A DNA stretch of 21,344 nucleotides from Anaerolineales bacterium. GTDB lineage: Bacteria; Chloroflexota; Anaerolineae; Anaerolineales; DRMV01. The stretch is from NCBI GenBank assembly GCA_027026295.1, contig JALVOR010000013.1:1-21344 (forward strand), written 5' to 3'. Below the pieces are notes generated by a model. The model saw nothing but the letters and a program-made list of their open reading frames with translations, ran no database searches and was not told the DNA's origin. A program made the position numbers and the translations under genes. This document shows positions 9,536 through 17,807 of the stretch, piece by piece. Positions within the stretch are counted from its first letter, which is position 1; each line of letters opens with the position of its first letter.

Positions 9536-10090
9536 ATGGGCGCAGCACGCGAGGTTTACCCGGTCGAAATTGCAGGCGTCCGGCGCGAATTGCCGCTGTT
9601 CGAGGTCGCCCCGGGGGTGCGCATCGCCGTGCTCAACATCCTGGGCGATGTGGAACTCACCGAAGCCGCCGCCGAGGCGCTGGCAGAACGACTAAAGGGC
9701 ACTGCTTACGATACGCTGGTTACTGCCGAGGCCAAGAGCATCCCCCTCATTTACGCGCTGGCAGTGCGCACGCGCAAGCCATACGTGGTGCTCCGCAAAG
9801 CCTACAAGCCTTACATGGGCGAAACCATTCGTGCGGAAACCCTTTCCATCACCACTGGCAAGCCGCAGACTTTGTATCTGGACGACAAAGACCGCAGCCT
9901 GCTGGCAGGCAAACGGGTGGTGCTGGTAGACGATGTCATCAGCACCGGCTCGACGCTGCAGGGCATGCGCCTGGTAGTGGAAAAGGCCGGCGGCGAAGTG
10001 GTTGCCGAGGCCGCCATCTTCACCGAGGGCGACCGCGCCAAATGGCGCGATGTGATTGCCCTGGGGCACCTGCCGGTGTTCACCGACTGA
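9536..10090 (+). CDS. Apt-like phosphoribosyltransferase
   Basis: This 184-residue type I phosphoribosyltransferase has the PRPP-binding loop VVLVDDVISTGST at residues 128-140 and a VTAEAKSIPLIYALA segment typical of adenine phosphoribosyltransferase-like proteins. It most likely salvages a purine base with PRPP. The exact base is uncertain, because xanthine- and orotate-type relatives share the fold. The ATG at 9536 follows CAGGAGG at good spacing. It is a single-gene unit between the 178-bp element and a textbook terminator. Together with upp it is the second base-salvage enzyme in the window, but the two are not in one operon. Confidence 0.85.
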   Translation: MGAAREVYPVEIAGVRRELPLFEVAPGVRIAVLNILGDVELTEAAAEALAERLKGTAYDTLVTAEAKSIPLIYALAVRTRKPYVVLRKAYKPYMGETIRAETLSITTGKPQTLYLDDKDRSLLAGKRVVLVDDVISTGSTLQGMRLVVEKAGGEVVAEAAIFTEGDRAKWRDVIALGHLPVFTD

Positions 10091-10114
10091 AAAGTCCCCG
10101 CAACGCACAAACTT

Positions 10115-10146
10115 ACGCCCCCGAGGTTTCTCGGGGGCGTGTTTTT
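10115..10146 (+). terminator. Rho-independent terminator
   Basis: ACGCCCCCGAG (10115-10125), loop GTTT, CTCGGGGGCGT (10130-10140), then GTTTTT. This is an 11-bp perfect GC-rich stem with a T tail, 24 bases past the phosphoribosyltransferase stop. It also lies 35 bases past the convergent release-factor-like gene, so it may serve both. Confidence 0.93.
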
Positions 10147-10181
10147 CATTAGGCGGGCAGTCTGCCGCGGGCACGGTGGGG

Positions 10182-11288
10182 TTAGTAACGCAGCAGCGCC
10201 CCGATGTGGCCGATTTCTTCCAGCGGGCGCGGCACCATTTCGACTTCGGCGCCTTCATCCAGCGCCCGGTGGACAATCATCTCCACCGCGTCGGGCACTT
10301 CCTCGAACCTGCCGCCGCAGAAGGGGCAGGTTTCCAGTGCCTGCGTCGTGGGAAAGCCACACGAGGTGCAGCGGTAGCCCGCTTCCTGATAGCCTTCTTC
10401 GGCGACCACGATGTGCGCCCGCCCTTCATGGACAGCGCCCAAGGTCTCATCCAGCCCCACCACGGCAAGGCCGCCCTTGGCGGCTTCCACGCGGATGCGC
10501 TCGACGAGGCGGGCTTCCTGCCGACGTTCGGCTTCGGCGCCGATTTCCATGGCTTTTTGCCATACCTCGGCCCGTCCGGCTTTCATCTCCATGGGGAAAG
10601 TACCCACCACCAGGCTCTGCCACCGCTTTGGCAACATCTTGCGGAAGAGGGCAATGTTCTCTTCGCTGCCGCCGATGAGCACGCGCCGCACCTTGTGCGT
10701 GTTGAAGAAGCGCACCGCGGCTTGCGCCGCATGGCGCATGTTACGCTCAATGACTTCCTCGATGTAATTATCCAGCCCAGGCGCGCCAACCCGCCGCCCC
10801 GGGGCAGATGAACCGCCGCCCGCTTTCACCTTGCGCACCTCTTCGCCCTCAACGCCTTCCTCTTCTTCCAACACGCCGAGGTGGAACACGAAGAAGCGGG
10901 CGCGGGTCTTGTCGATGAGCACCACGCCATAGTGCCCGTAAGCATCAAAGAGGGAAACCAGCGGGCGGATATAGGGGTGGCCGCCTTCCCAAAACAGGTC
11001 GCGCAACCTTACCTGCATCACATACACACGGAAAAAACCGGCATCCTCCGAGGCAAACACAGCCACGCCCCGCCCGCTCCAGTCGTGGTTTTCGTTGAAG
11101 TAGCGCATCACGGCGTCGGCGTTCGCCTGATTGCGGGCTTTCTTAAGCATCGCCCGCAAACGGGCGCGGTGGTCATTGGGGTTGCCGAGCGTGGGATCGG
11201 TGTTGAGGTACACCGAAAGTACTGACGGCTCGAAGGTGAGTCCAGCAAGTTCACGTAAATCCTGAACGGTTACGACGTGTTCTGCCAT
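10182..11288 (-). CDS. Archaeo-eukaryotic release factor-like protein (BaeRF), GGQ-less
   Basis: This 368-residue protein resembles the bacterial homologues of archaeal/eukaryotic RF1 (BaeRF). An N-terminal part (VLSVYLNTDPT, ARLRAMLKKAR) leads to a middle domain where the GGQ loop would lie before the NYIEEVIERNMRHAAQAA helix. The loop reads GGGSSAPGRR (G157-G159, S160, S161), so the catalytic glutamine is absent. The C-terminal eRF1-like domain (RRVLIGGSEENIALF) carries a zinc ribbon, C307-X2-C310-X10-C321-X2-C324. The ATG at 11288 follows GGAGG; an in-frame extension to 11321 has no such support. It lies 54 bases behind htrA on the same strand. Lack of GGQ argues against peptide release. 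A ribosome-binding stress role like that of Balon is inferred. Confidence 0.8.
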   Translation of the reverse strand: MAEHVVTVQDLRELAGLTFEPSVLSVYLNTDPTLGNPNDHRARLRAMLKKARNQANADAVMRYFNENHDWSGRGVAVFASEDAGFFRVYVMQVRLRDLFWEGGHPYIRPLVSLFDAYGHYGVVLIDKTRARFFVFHLGVLEEEEGVEGEEVRKVKAGGGSSAPGRRVGAPGLDNYIEEVIERNMRHAAQAAVRFFNTHKVRRVLIGGSEENIALFRKMLPKRWQSLVVGTFPMEMKAGRAEVWQKAMEIGAEAERRQEARLVERIRVEAAKGGLAVVGLDETLGAVHEGRAHIVVAEEGYQEAGYRCTSCGFPTTQALETCPFCGGRFEEVPDAVEMIVHRALDEGAEVEMVPRPLEEIGHIGALLRY

Positions 11289-11342
11289 GACGACACCTCC
11301 TTGGCGTTGGGAACGAAACAACAGGCAGACAGAAACCGGAAC

Positions 11343-12560
<1,218 letters not shown>

Positions 12561-12581
12561 GGGAATATCTCCTTGAGCATA

Positions 12582-12616
12582 GAAGTTAAAACTTCTGCGC
12601 GCCTCGCGGCGCGCAG
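12582..12616 (-). promoter_or_regulatory. Tandem hairpins in the dnaJ-htrA gap
   Basis: Read on the minus strand, CTGCGCGCC-GCGA-GGCGCGCAG (12616-12595) forms a 9-bp stem capped by a GNRA tetraloop. The palindrome GAAGT-TTTA-ACTTC (12595-12582) follows at once. There is no long T tail, so it looks more like a partial terminator, attenuator or RNA-processing site than a full stop. It lies 22 bases upstream of the htrA ATG. Confidence 0.5.
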
Positions 12617-12628
12617 GGAGGGAAATCA

Positions 12629-13594
12629 TCACCGCAGGTGCGCCAACTCGGTGAACAGTTGACGTTCACGCGGCGAAAGTTTGGTCGGAATGTTGACTTT
12701 CACATGAACGTACAGGTCACCGTGCCTGTCAGGGTTCTTCAGATGCGGCATACCGCGCCCGCGCAGGCGGTAAATCTGCCCCGGCTGGGTGCCGGGCTTG
12801 ATGGAAAGCAGTACATCGCCGCCTGGCGTGGGCACTTTCACTTCGCCGCCCAGCACAGCAGTGTAGAGGTCCACAGGCACTTCGGTGTGCAGGTCATACC
12901 CTTGCACGTCAAAGCGCGGGTCGGGCATCACTTCCACCACCAGGTAGAGGTCGGCCTTGCGCCCGTCGGGCAGGGGCACGGCCTCGGGCAGGCGAATTCT
13001 GGTGCCGGTGCGCGCGCCAGCGGGGATTTTGACCTCCAGGCGGCGTCCGTTCACCGCGATGTGGCGGGTCGAACCGTGGTAGGCTTCCTGCAGGGTGATT
13101 GCAATGGGCTGCTCATACGCCGGCTTGCGCGGCTGACGCCGCTGGCGCGTGGCGCGTCCACTGCCCACGCCGCCCATCCCGGCAGCGCCCATATCGCCAA
13201 AATCTGCCCCGCCGAAACCGCCAAACAGGTTGCGGAAGAAGTCAGAGAACCCGCCAATGCCACCCAGCAGGTCGTCCAGGTCGCGGAATTCCACCCGCAC
13301 GCCGCCCTGAGGCACACCACCGCCCCACGCGCCCCAATCGAAAGGCGCCTGCCCGCCGGTGGCCTGCCAACGCTGGTAAGTGGTGGAAAACTGGTCATAC
13401 TTGGTGCGCTTTTCCGGGTCGGAAAGCACCTGATAGGCCTCGTTGATTTCCTTGAATTTTTCCTCGGCGGCTTTGTCGCCGGGGTTGCGATCAGGGTGAT
13501 ATTGCAAAGCCAGTTTGCGGTAGGCTTTCTTGATTTCATCCGCACTGGCGTTACGACTCACACCCAATATCTTGTAATAATCCTTGTATTCCAT
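12629..13594 (-). CDS. DnaJ-like co-chaperone, CbpA type (no zinc finger)
   Basis: This Hsp40 partner for DnaK has 321 residues. A J-domain (about residues 3-70: [11 protein letters not shown], with HPD at 33-35) is followed by a Gly/Phe-rich linker ([26 protein letters not shown]) and two C-terminal substrate-binding beta domains ([44 protein letters not shown]). The CXXCXGXG zinc-finger repeats of true DnaJ are absent, which makes it CbpA-like (DnaJ type II). I prefer the ATG at 13594 ([10 protein letters not shown]), with GAGGTG just upstream; a GTG at 13600 in the same frame is an alternative. It is the first gene of the presumed stress operon with htrA and the BaeRF gene. Confidence 0.93.
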   Translation of the reverse strand: MEYKDYYKILGVSRNASADEIKKAYRKLALQYHPDRNPGDKAAEEKFKEINEAYQVLSDPEKRTKYDQFSTTYQRWQATGGQAPFDWGAWGGGVPQGGVRVEFRDLDDLLGGIGGFSDFFRNLFGGFGGADFGDMGAAGMGGVGSGRATRQRRQPRKPAYEQPIAITLQEAYHGSTRHIAVNGRRLEVKIPAGARTGTRIRLPEAVPLPDGRKADLYLVVEVMPDPRFDVQGYDLHTEVPVDLYTAVLGGEVKVPTPGGDVLLSIKPGTQPGQIYRLRGRGMPHLKNPDRHGDLYVHVKVNIPTKLSPRERQLFTELAHLR

Positions 13595-13641
13595 GGGCAC
13601 CTCGCTACGATGTGTTCCTTAAAGGGTTCGCCCCTGTTTAG

Positions 13642-13671
13642 ATTGTACGAGAGGCGCGCCTCAAAAGTCAA
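13642..13671 (-). promoter_or_regulatory. Sigma-70-type promoter of the dnaJ-htrA-baeRF unit
   Basis: On the minus strand TTGACT (13671-13666), an 18-base spacer and TACAAT (13647-13642) precede dnaJ by about 48 bases. The spacer holds a perfect 12-bp palindrome, GAGGCGCGCCTC (13651-13662), a possible operator. No CIRCE element was seen. Confidence 0.7.
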
Positions 13672-13720
13672 GCAAGGCACATCTTTCTAACAAAACTCTA
13701 ATTGCCCAAAGGCGGTTTCC

Positions 13721-13751
13721 TTGCACCCATTGCCCCAATTTGTGCTAATAT
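13721..13751 (+). promoter_or_regulatory. Candidate promoter for hpf
   Basis: TTGCAC (13721-13726) is followed by an extended -10, TG-C-TAATAT (13743-13751), with a 19-base spacer. It lies 45 bases before the hpf ATG. Confidence 0.5.
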
Positions 13752-13796
13752 AAAAACAACAATGCCCGCGTGCCATCGGCAAAACAAGGAGGTTCT

Positions 13797-14345
13797 ATGA
13801 GCGCCGAGATAGAAATCCACACCAAGAACCTGGAACTCACCGACCGATTGCAGGATTACATTGACAAGAAAGTACCCAAACTCACCCGCTACATTCAGGG
13901 CATTCTCTCCACTCGTGTTGACCTGAAGCACGAACCCTCTGCTCGCAACGCCCAGCACCGCTATGTGGCACAGATTACGGTGCGGGGCAAACGGTTCATC
14001 CTGCGGGCCGAAGAACGTTCCGACGACATCTTCACTGCGCTAAACGCTGCACTGGACAACGTCCAGCGGCGCATCCGTCGCTACAAGGAACGTTACTACC
14101 GCGACCGCGGCGAGGAAACCCGCGCTGCCGAATACGCGCCGCCCGAAGAGGAAACCGAGCAGCACGCCATCGTGCGCCGCAAGCACTTCGCCATGTCGCC
14201 AATGGACGAAAACGAAGCCATCGAACAGATGGAAATGTTAGGGCACAATTTCTTCATCTTCTTCAACGCCGAAACCAACAACATCAACGTGATTTACAAA
14301 CGGCGCGATGGCTCCTATGGCCTGATCGAGCCCGAACTGGACTAA
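13797..14345 (+). CDS. hpf: Ribosome hibernation promoting factor, long form
   Basis: The 182-residue protein has an N-terminal HPF/RaiA domain (about residues 1-105: EIEIHTKNLELTDRLQDYI, with a basic C-terminal helix RRIRRYKERYYR). A short acidic linker leads to the C-terminal dimerisation domain (about 125-182: IVRRKHFAMSPMDENEAIEQMEMLGHNFF, INVIYKRRDGSYGLIEPEL). Long HPFs block the mRNA/tRNA channel of the 30S subunit and join two 70S ribosomes into 100S dimers in stationary phase. The ATG at 13797 follows AAGGAGG closely; an in-frame GTG at 13770 lies upstream of that site and is unlikely. It diverges from dnaJ. Its TAA stop (14343-14345) is also the target repeat of a 178-bp element. Confidence 0.95.
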   Translation: MSAEIEIHTKNLELTDRLQDYIDKKVPKLTRYIQGILSTRVDLKHEPSARNAQHRYVAQITVRGKRFILRAEERSDDIFTALNAALDNVQRRIRRYKERYYRDRGEETRAAEYAPPEEETEQHAIVRRKHFAMSPMDENEAIEQMEMLGHNFFIFFNAETNNINVIYKRRDGSYGLIEPELD

Positions 14346-14523
14346 GAGCCTATCCGAAAATTCTTTGCAGATGTGTCACTGCGAGGCGGGCTGAGCAATG
14401 ACGAAGCCCGCCGAAGCAGTCTCCTGACCGATAAAAAGGGGAATTGCTTCGCCCCGGAGCCTGCGCCGAGCGCAGCGAGGGGGGCTCGCAACGACACCAC
14501 CACGATATTTTTCGGATAGCGTC
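14346..14523 (-). mobile_element. 178-bp MITE-like element, copy 3 (inverted)
   Basis: It has the same 178-bp length as copies 1 and 2 but lies in the opposite orientation, flanked by TAA at 14343-14345 and 14524-14526. The left TAA is the stop codon of hpf. Ends: GAGCCTATCCGAAAATTC on the left and, reverse-complemented, GACGCTATCCGAAAAAT on the right. It differs from copies 1 and 2 only by scattered substitutions and homopolymer-length changes. Confidence 0.82.
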
Positions 14524-14526
14524 TAA

Positions 14527-14704
14527 CCCGCTCTGCTTTCTCCACCAAACCGTCGATCACAAAACCAATTTTGCCCCTTGAAAGCACTTTGCAGGCCGGT
14601 GAGGCGGATTTCCCCCGCCCCATCGGCCTGCCGAAACCGCAAACAACGCCGCCCAGACCCTCGTCAAGATGCCCTCCAAAGCCACCGTGCGCAAAACGAA
14701 AACC
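14527..14704. other. Gap between element copy 3 and the tRNA promoter
   Basis: I see no gene, repeat or terminator in this stretch. A short open frame crossing into the tRNA has no ribosome binding site and no protein-like composition. Confidence 0.5.
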
Positions 14705-14733
14705 TTGCCACGCTTTCCAGCCTATGCTATAAT
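14705..14733 (+). promoter_or_regulatory. Strong sigma-70-type promoter for tRNA-Val
   Basis: TTGCCA (14705-14710), exactly 17 bases, then TATAAT (14728-14733) preceded by TGC (extended -10). The tRNA starts 13 bases after the -10, so the 5' leader would be only a few bases. Confidence 0.85.
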
Positions 14734-14745
14734 CTGCGCCAGCAC

Positions 14746-14819
14746 GGGCGCGTAGCTCAGTTGGTTAGAGCGCATCACTCACATTGATGAGGTCAGGGGT
14801 TCAAGTCCCTTCGCGCCCA
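14746..14819 (+). tRNA. trnV: tRNA-Val (anticodon CAC)
   Basis: The cloverleaf is complete. Acceptor stem GGGCGCG (14746-14752) pairs with CGCGCCC (14812-14818). The D arm is GCTC...GAGC. The anticodon stem CATCA/TGATG encloses the 7-base loop CTCACAT with anticodon CAC, reading the valine codon GUG. The T arm is AGGGG-TTCAAGT-CCCTT. A14819 is the discriminator base. The 3' CCA is not encoded. Confidence 0.95.
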
Positions 14820-14822
14820 CAC

Positions 14823-14847
14823 AAGCCCCAAGCCATGCTTGGGGCTT
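14823..14847 (+). terminator. Terminator hairpin after tRNA-Val
   Basis: AAGCCCCAAGC (14823-14833), loop CAT, GCTTGGGGCTT (14837-14847). This is a perfect 11-bp stem starting 4 bases after the tRNA, followed by ATT rather than a long T run. Confidence 0.8.
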
Positions 14848-14910
14848 ATTCGTCACCGCCTGCTGCCAACCGGTTCCCCTGCCTGTCTTTCGCAAAAAGC
14901 CCCTAACACC

Positions 14911-14939
14911 TTCTGACACAGCAAAAAATAGAGTATTAT
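14911..14939 (+). promoter_or_regulatory. Promoter candidate placing the kinase start at the transcript 5' end
   Basis: TTCTGA (14911-14916), a 17-base spacer and TATTAT (14934-14939). The ATG of the kinase begins 7 bases after the -10, where transcription itself would start. There is no Shine-Dalgarno sequence, so the mRNA may be leaderless. Confidence 0.5.
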
Positions 14940-14945
14940 TGAAGC

Positions 14946-16337
14946 ATGTCCATTTGGTTTCTCAACCTCCAACAGCATCCTGCCACCGCCAGCGCAGTGC
15001 TCCTGATCGTCGGGGTGATTTTAGGTTACCTCGCGCGAGGACTGTTAAGCCACTACCGCCAACAAACGCACTATCGTGCCAAGACCGAAAAAGCCAAGCG
15101 CGCCATTGTCAAACGAGAACGCGCCCTTTGCCAGGAACGCATCAACCTGTTGGACAACCTTTCCCAAACACTGGTCACCACCCTCAACTACCAGCGCGTG
15201 CTCGACCTGACCCTGGACGCTGCCCTGAAATCCCTCACCACCCAAGACAACACCGGCGCCATCCCCATGCTTGCTGCCGTCATGCTGTTCGACAACAAAG
15301 GTAAACTGCGCGTGGCTTCGGCGCGCCGTTTCACCCCCGGCGATATGCGGGTTTCCCTGCCTGCCAGGAGCGGAGCCCTTGCCCGCGTCATCAAACACCG
15401 CCACCCTACGATTGTAAACAACCCCTCCACCGATGCCGAACTGCGCGCTATCATCGCCCTGAACGCAGCAAAAACCGCCTACATTTACCCCCTGGTAAGC
15501 GGCGTCGACATCTACGGCGTGCTGCTTTTCGCCCACCCCAACCCCAAATATTTCAACGACGAGCGCGTCGACCTGCTGGAATTCCTTGGCAAGCAAGCCA
15601 CCATTGCCATTCAGAACGCACGCCTCTACGACGAACTGGAACGCGAAAAAGAACGCCTTACCGAAGTGGAAGCCGAAGCCCGCAAGAAACTCGCCCGCGA
15701 TCTCCACGACGGCCCCACCCAAACCATCGCCGCCATCGCCATGCGGGTGGATTTCATCCGCCGCCTGATACAAAAAGACCCCGACGCCGCCATCGCCGAA
15801 CTGGAAAAAATCGAAAAACTGGCGCGCCACACCACCAAAGAAATCCGCCACCTCCTCTTCACCTTGCGCCCCCTGGTGTTGGAAACCGAAGGGCTGGACG
15901 CAGCCCTACAGGCCATGGCTGACAAATTCCGGCAGGTTTACAACCAGAACGTGCTCGTCGAAATCGACCCGCGCGTGGTGGAACGGCTGGATTCCACCCA
16001 GCAGACCACCACCTTCACCATCGCCGAGGAAGCCGTCAACAACGCCCGCAAGCACGCCCAGGCCAAGCACATCTGGGTGCGGCTGAAGTTGATTCGTAGC
16101 GACATCGCCCTGCTGGAAGTTCAAGACGACGGCGTAGGCTTCAATGTGGGCTCCGTAACCAGCAACTATGGACATCGCGGCAGCCTGGGCATGGTCAACA
16201 TACGCGAGCGCGCCGAACTCGTCAACGGCTATGTAGAACTTCACTCCCACAAAGGCGAAGGCACCCTCATCCGCCTGTGGATTCCCCTTTCCAGCGACGC
16301 CGCTGAGCGCCTGCGCCAGGGTCACATCAACGGCTGA
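14946..16337 (+). CDS. Membrane-anchored GAF-domain sensor histidine kinase (NarL/DesK-type core)
   Basis: The 463-residue protein has one N-terminal membrane helix (about residues 13-34) and a basic, helical linker. A GAF-like sensor domain (about 70-225; AVMLFDNKGKLRVASARRF, AYIYPLVSGVDIYGVLLFAHPNP, FLGKQATIAIQNARLYDELE) follows. The HisKA_3 dimerisation helix has the phospho-acceptor H254 in ARDLHDGPTQ. The HATPase domain has N-box EEAVNNARKHA (N365/N366), G-box DDGVGF (D394-F399) and GSLGMVNIRERAELV. This core normally phosphorylates a NarL/FixJ-type response regulator, but none is in the window, so it is an orphan locally. The signal sensed cannot be read from the sequence. A hydrolase gene follows after 19 bases and is probably cotranscribed. 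Confidence 0.93.
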   Translation: MSIWFLNLQQHPATASAVLLIVGVILGYLARGLLSHYRQQTHYRAKTEKAKRAIVKRERALCQERINLLDNLSQTLVTTLNYQRVLDLTLDAALKSLTTQDNTGAIPMLAAVMLFDNKGKLRVASARRFTPGDMRVSLPARSGALARVIKHRHPTIVNNPSTDAELRAIIALNAAKTAYIYPLVSGVDIYGVLLFAHPNPKYFNDERVDLLEFLGKQATIAIQNARLYDELEREKERLTEVEAEARKKLARDLHDGPTQTIAAIAMRVDFIRRLIQKDPDAAIAELEKIEKLARHTTKEIRHLLFTLRPLVLETEGLDAALQAMADKFRQVYNQNVLVEIDPRVVERLDSTQQTTTFTIAEEAVNNARKHAQAKHIWVRLKLIRSDIALLEVQDDGVGFNVGSVTSNYGHRGSLGMVNIRERAELVNGYVELHSHKGEGTLIRLWIPLSSDAAERLRQGHING

Positions 16338-16356
16338 TTTCCCCCGGGAGCCTGCC

Positions 16357-17130
16357 ATGCCCCAAGCCAACGGCATCTATTACCACGAAGCCGACTTGCG
16401 CACCGAAAACCAGCCCATCCCTGTGGTGCTCGTTCACGGTGCAGGGGGAACCCATCTTCACTGGCCCCCACAGGTGCGCCGCCTTCCCCAATTATGGACG
16501 CTGGCCGTGGACCTGCCCGGCCACGGGCGCACCGACGGCCTCAGCGAGCAGACCATCAGCGGCTTTGCTCACCGCCTGGCCACATGGGCGCAAGCCGTGG
16601 GCTTCCCCAAAGCCATTTGGGTGGGGCACAGCATGGGCGGCGCGATCGCCCAAACCCTTGCGCTGGAACACCCTGAACTTGTCCACGCCATTGGGCTGGT
16701 GGCTACCGGCGCCCGTTTGCCTGTCAACCCCAAACTGCTGGAAAGCACAGCCCACCCCGAAACCTTCCCCCTCGCAGTGGAAACCATCATGAAATGGGCA
16801 TTCAGCCCCCAGACACCCGACCAACTGCGGGAACTGGCAACCCGGCGGATGCTCGAAGCGCGCCACACCGTGGTGCACAACGACTTTGCCGCCTGTAACG
16901 TGTTCGATGCAAGCGACCGGCTGGGCGAAATCGACGTGCCGGCGCTCATTGTGCACGGCACTGCCGACAAAATGACGCCTTTCCACTACGCCGAATTTCT
17001 CGCCAGCGGCCTGCCCCACGCCGAACTGGTTGAGATTCCCAATGCCGGGCATATGGTGATGTTAGAGCAGCCCGAAGCCGTCGCCGAGGCGCTGCACAGT
17101 TTTGCCCGGCGGGCGTTAGCCGCGCAATAG
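16357..17130 (+). CDS. Alpha/beta-hydrolase fold protein
   Basis: The 257 residues carry the full catalytic set: oxyanion region VLVHGAGGTHLHW, nucleophile S92 in VGHSMGGA, acid D204 in HGTADKMTPF and H232 in NAGHMVMLEQPE. Many relatives are esterases, haloperoxidase-like proteins or C-C bond hydrolases. The substrate cannot be told from the sequence. There is no signal peptide, so it is likely cytosolic. The ATG at 16357 follows CGGGAG. It probably shares a transcript with the histidine kinase upstream. Its last 15 bases overlap, on the other strand, the end of rdgB. Confidence 0.88.
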   Translation: MPQANGIYYHEADLRTENQPIPVVLVHGAGGTHLHWPPQVRRLPQLWTLAVDLPGHGRTDGLSEQTISGFAHRLATWAQAVGFPKAIWVGHSMGGAIAQTLALEHPELVHAIGLVATGARLPVNPKLLESTAHPETFPLAVETIMKWAFSPQTPDQLRELATRRMLEARHTVVHNDFAACNVFDASDRLGEIDVPALIVHGTADKMTPFHYAEFLASGLPHAELVEIPNAGHMVMLEQPEAVAEALHSFARRALAAQ

Positions 17131-17733
17131 CGCTTCCAAAACCGGCAATATCGCCGCTGCAGCCCGCGCCCGATGGCTGCGGCGGTTTTTCTCTTCCGGG
17201 GGAAGTTCCGCCATCGTCAACCCCAATTCGGGCAGCCAGAAAATCGGGTCGTAGCCAAAGCCGTGCTCGCCGCGCTCCTCGGGGACGATTTCCCCCTCGC
17301 AATGCCCTTCGGCAAAATGCAGCATGCCCGCGGGCGTCGCCACGGCAATCGCACACACAAAGCGCGCCTTCCACGGGCGCGGCTTGCCTTCCAGGTTGGC
17401 GAGCAAATAGCGACGGCGGTCGGCATCAGTGGCGTTGGGAAAGGGTGCATAGCGCGCCGAATACAGGCCGGGCGCGCCGCCGAGGGCTTCCACTTCCAGC
17501 CCCGAATCATCGGCCAGCACCAGCACACCGGCAGCCTCGGCCCACGCCTTCGCCTTCAACGCGGCGTTCTGGGCATAGGTCGCGCCGCTTTCCTCCACCT
17601 CCGGGCTCATGCCCATCTCCTGCGGAAACCTCAACGCCAGCGCCAATGGTACCAGCAATTCGCGGTATTCCTGCTGTTTGCCCCGGTTTCCCGTGGCAAC
17701 CAGCACAAACGGGGCGTCTAAGTTATGTCTCAT
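17116..17733 (-). CDS. rdgB: XTP/dITP diphosphatase (RdgB/HAM1 family)
   Basis: This house-cleaning pyrophosphatase hydrolyses non-canonical purine nucleotides (dITP, XTP) to their monophosphates. The 205 residues match the family. TGNRGK at 14-19 binds the triphosphate, LADDSGLEVEALGGAPG around 73-89 carries the metal-binding acidic residues (D75, D76), and FGYDPIFWLPE, with the later KNRRSHRARA, is the C-terminal signature. All are intact. The start at 17733 has only a weak ribosome binding site (GGAAG). It diverges from yceD and overlaps the convergent hydrolase gene by 15 bp at its 3' end. Confidence 0.95.
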   Translation of the reverse strand: MRHNLDAPFVLVATGNRGKQQEYRELLVPLALALRFPQEMGMSPEVEESGATYAQNAALKAKAWAEAAGVLVLADDSGLEVEALGGAPGLYSARYAPFPNATDADRRRYLLANLEGKPRPWKARFVCAIAVATPAGMLHFAEGHCEGEIVPEERGEHGFGYDPIFWLPELGLTMAELPPEEKNRRSHRARAAAAILPVLEALLRG

Positions 17734-17738
17734 TTCTG

Positions 17739-17767
17739 TTGACTTCCATTTTTCGGTATGTTATACT
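17739..17767 (+). promoter_or_regulatory. Sigma-70-type promoter for yceD-rpoD
   Basis: TTGACT (17739-17744), exactly 17 bases, then TATACT (17762-17767), 40 bases before the yceD GTG. It lies in the divergent gap with rdgB. Confidence 0.8.
17760..17765 (-). promoter_or_regulatory. Minus-strand -10 candidate for rdgB
   Basis: The minus strand reads TATAAC here, overlapping the plus-strand TATACT. A -35 is not convincing (GTTTTG at 17 bases). It would give rdgB a short leader of roughly 20 bases. Confidence 0.35.
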
Positions 17768-17807
17768 GTAAATCGCTTTGCACAAAACTCTGCAGGGAGC
17801 GAGCACC

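Noticed and set aside
10056..10811. Plus-strand frame running from the phosphoribosyltransferase gene through the terminator into the BaeRF gene
   Set aside because: It crosses a strong terminator and is antisense to the zinc-ribbon-encoding region. It has no start signal.
12638..13690. Plus-strand open frame (350 codons) opposite the dnaJ-like gene
   Set aside because: It is antisense to a clear J-domain protein and runs through its promoter. It has no protein family features.
13601..13796. CIRCE (HrcA) operator between dnaJ and hpf
   Set aside because: No TTAGCACTC/GAGTGCTAA pair is present; only the shorter GAGGCGCGCCTC palindrome is seen.
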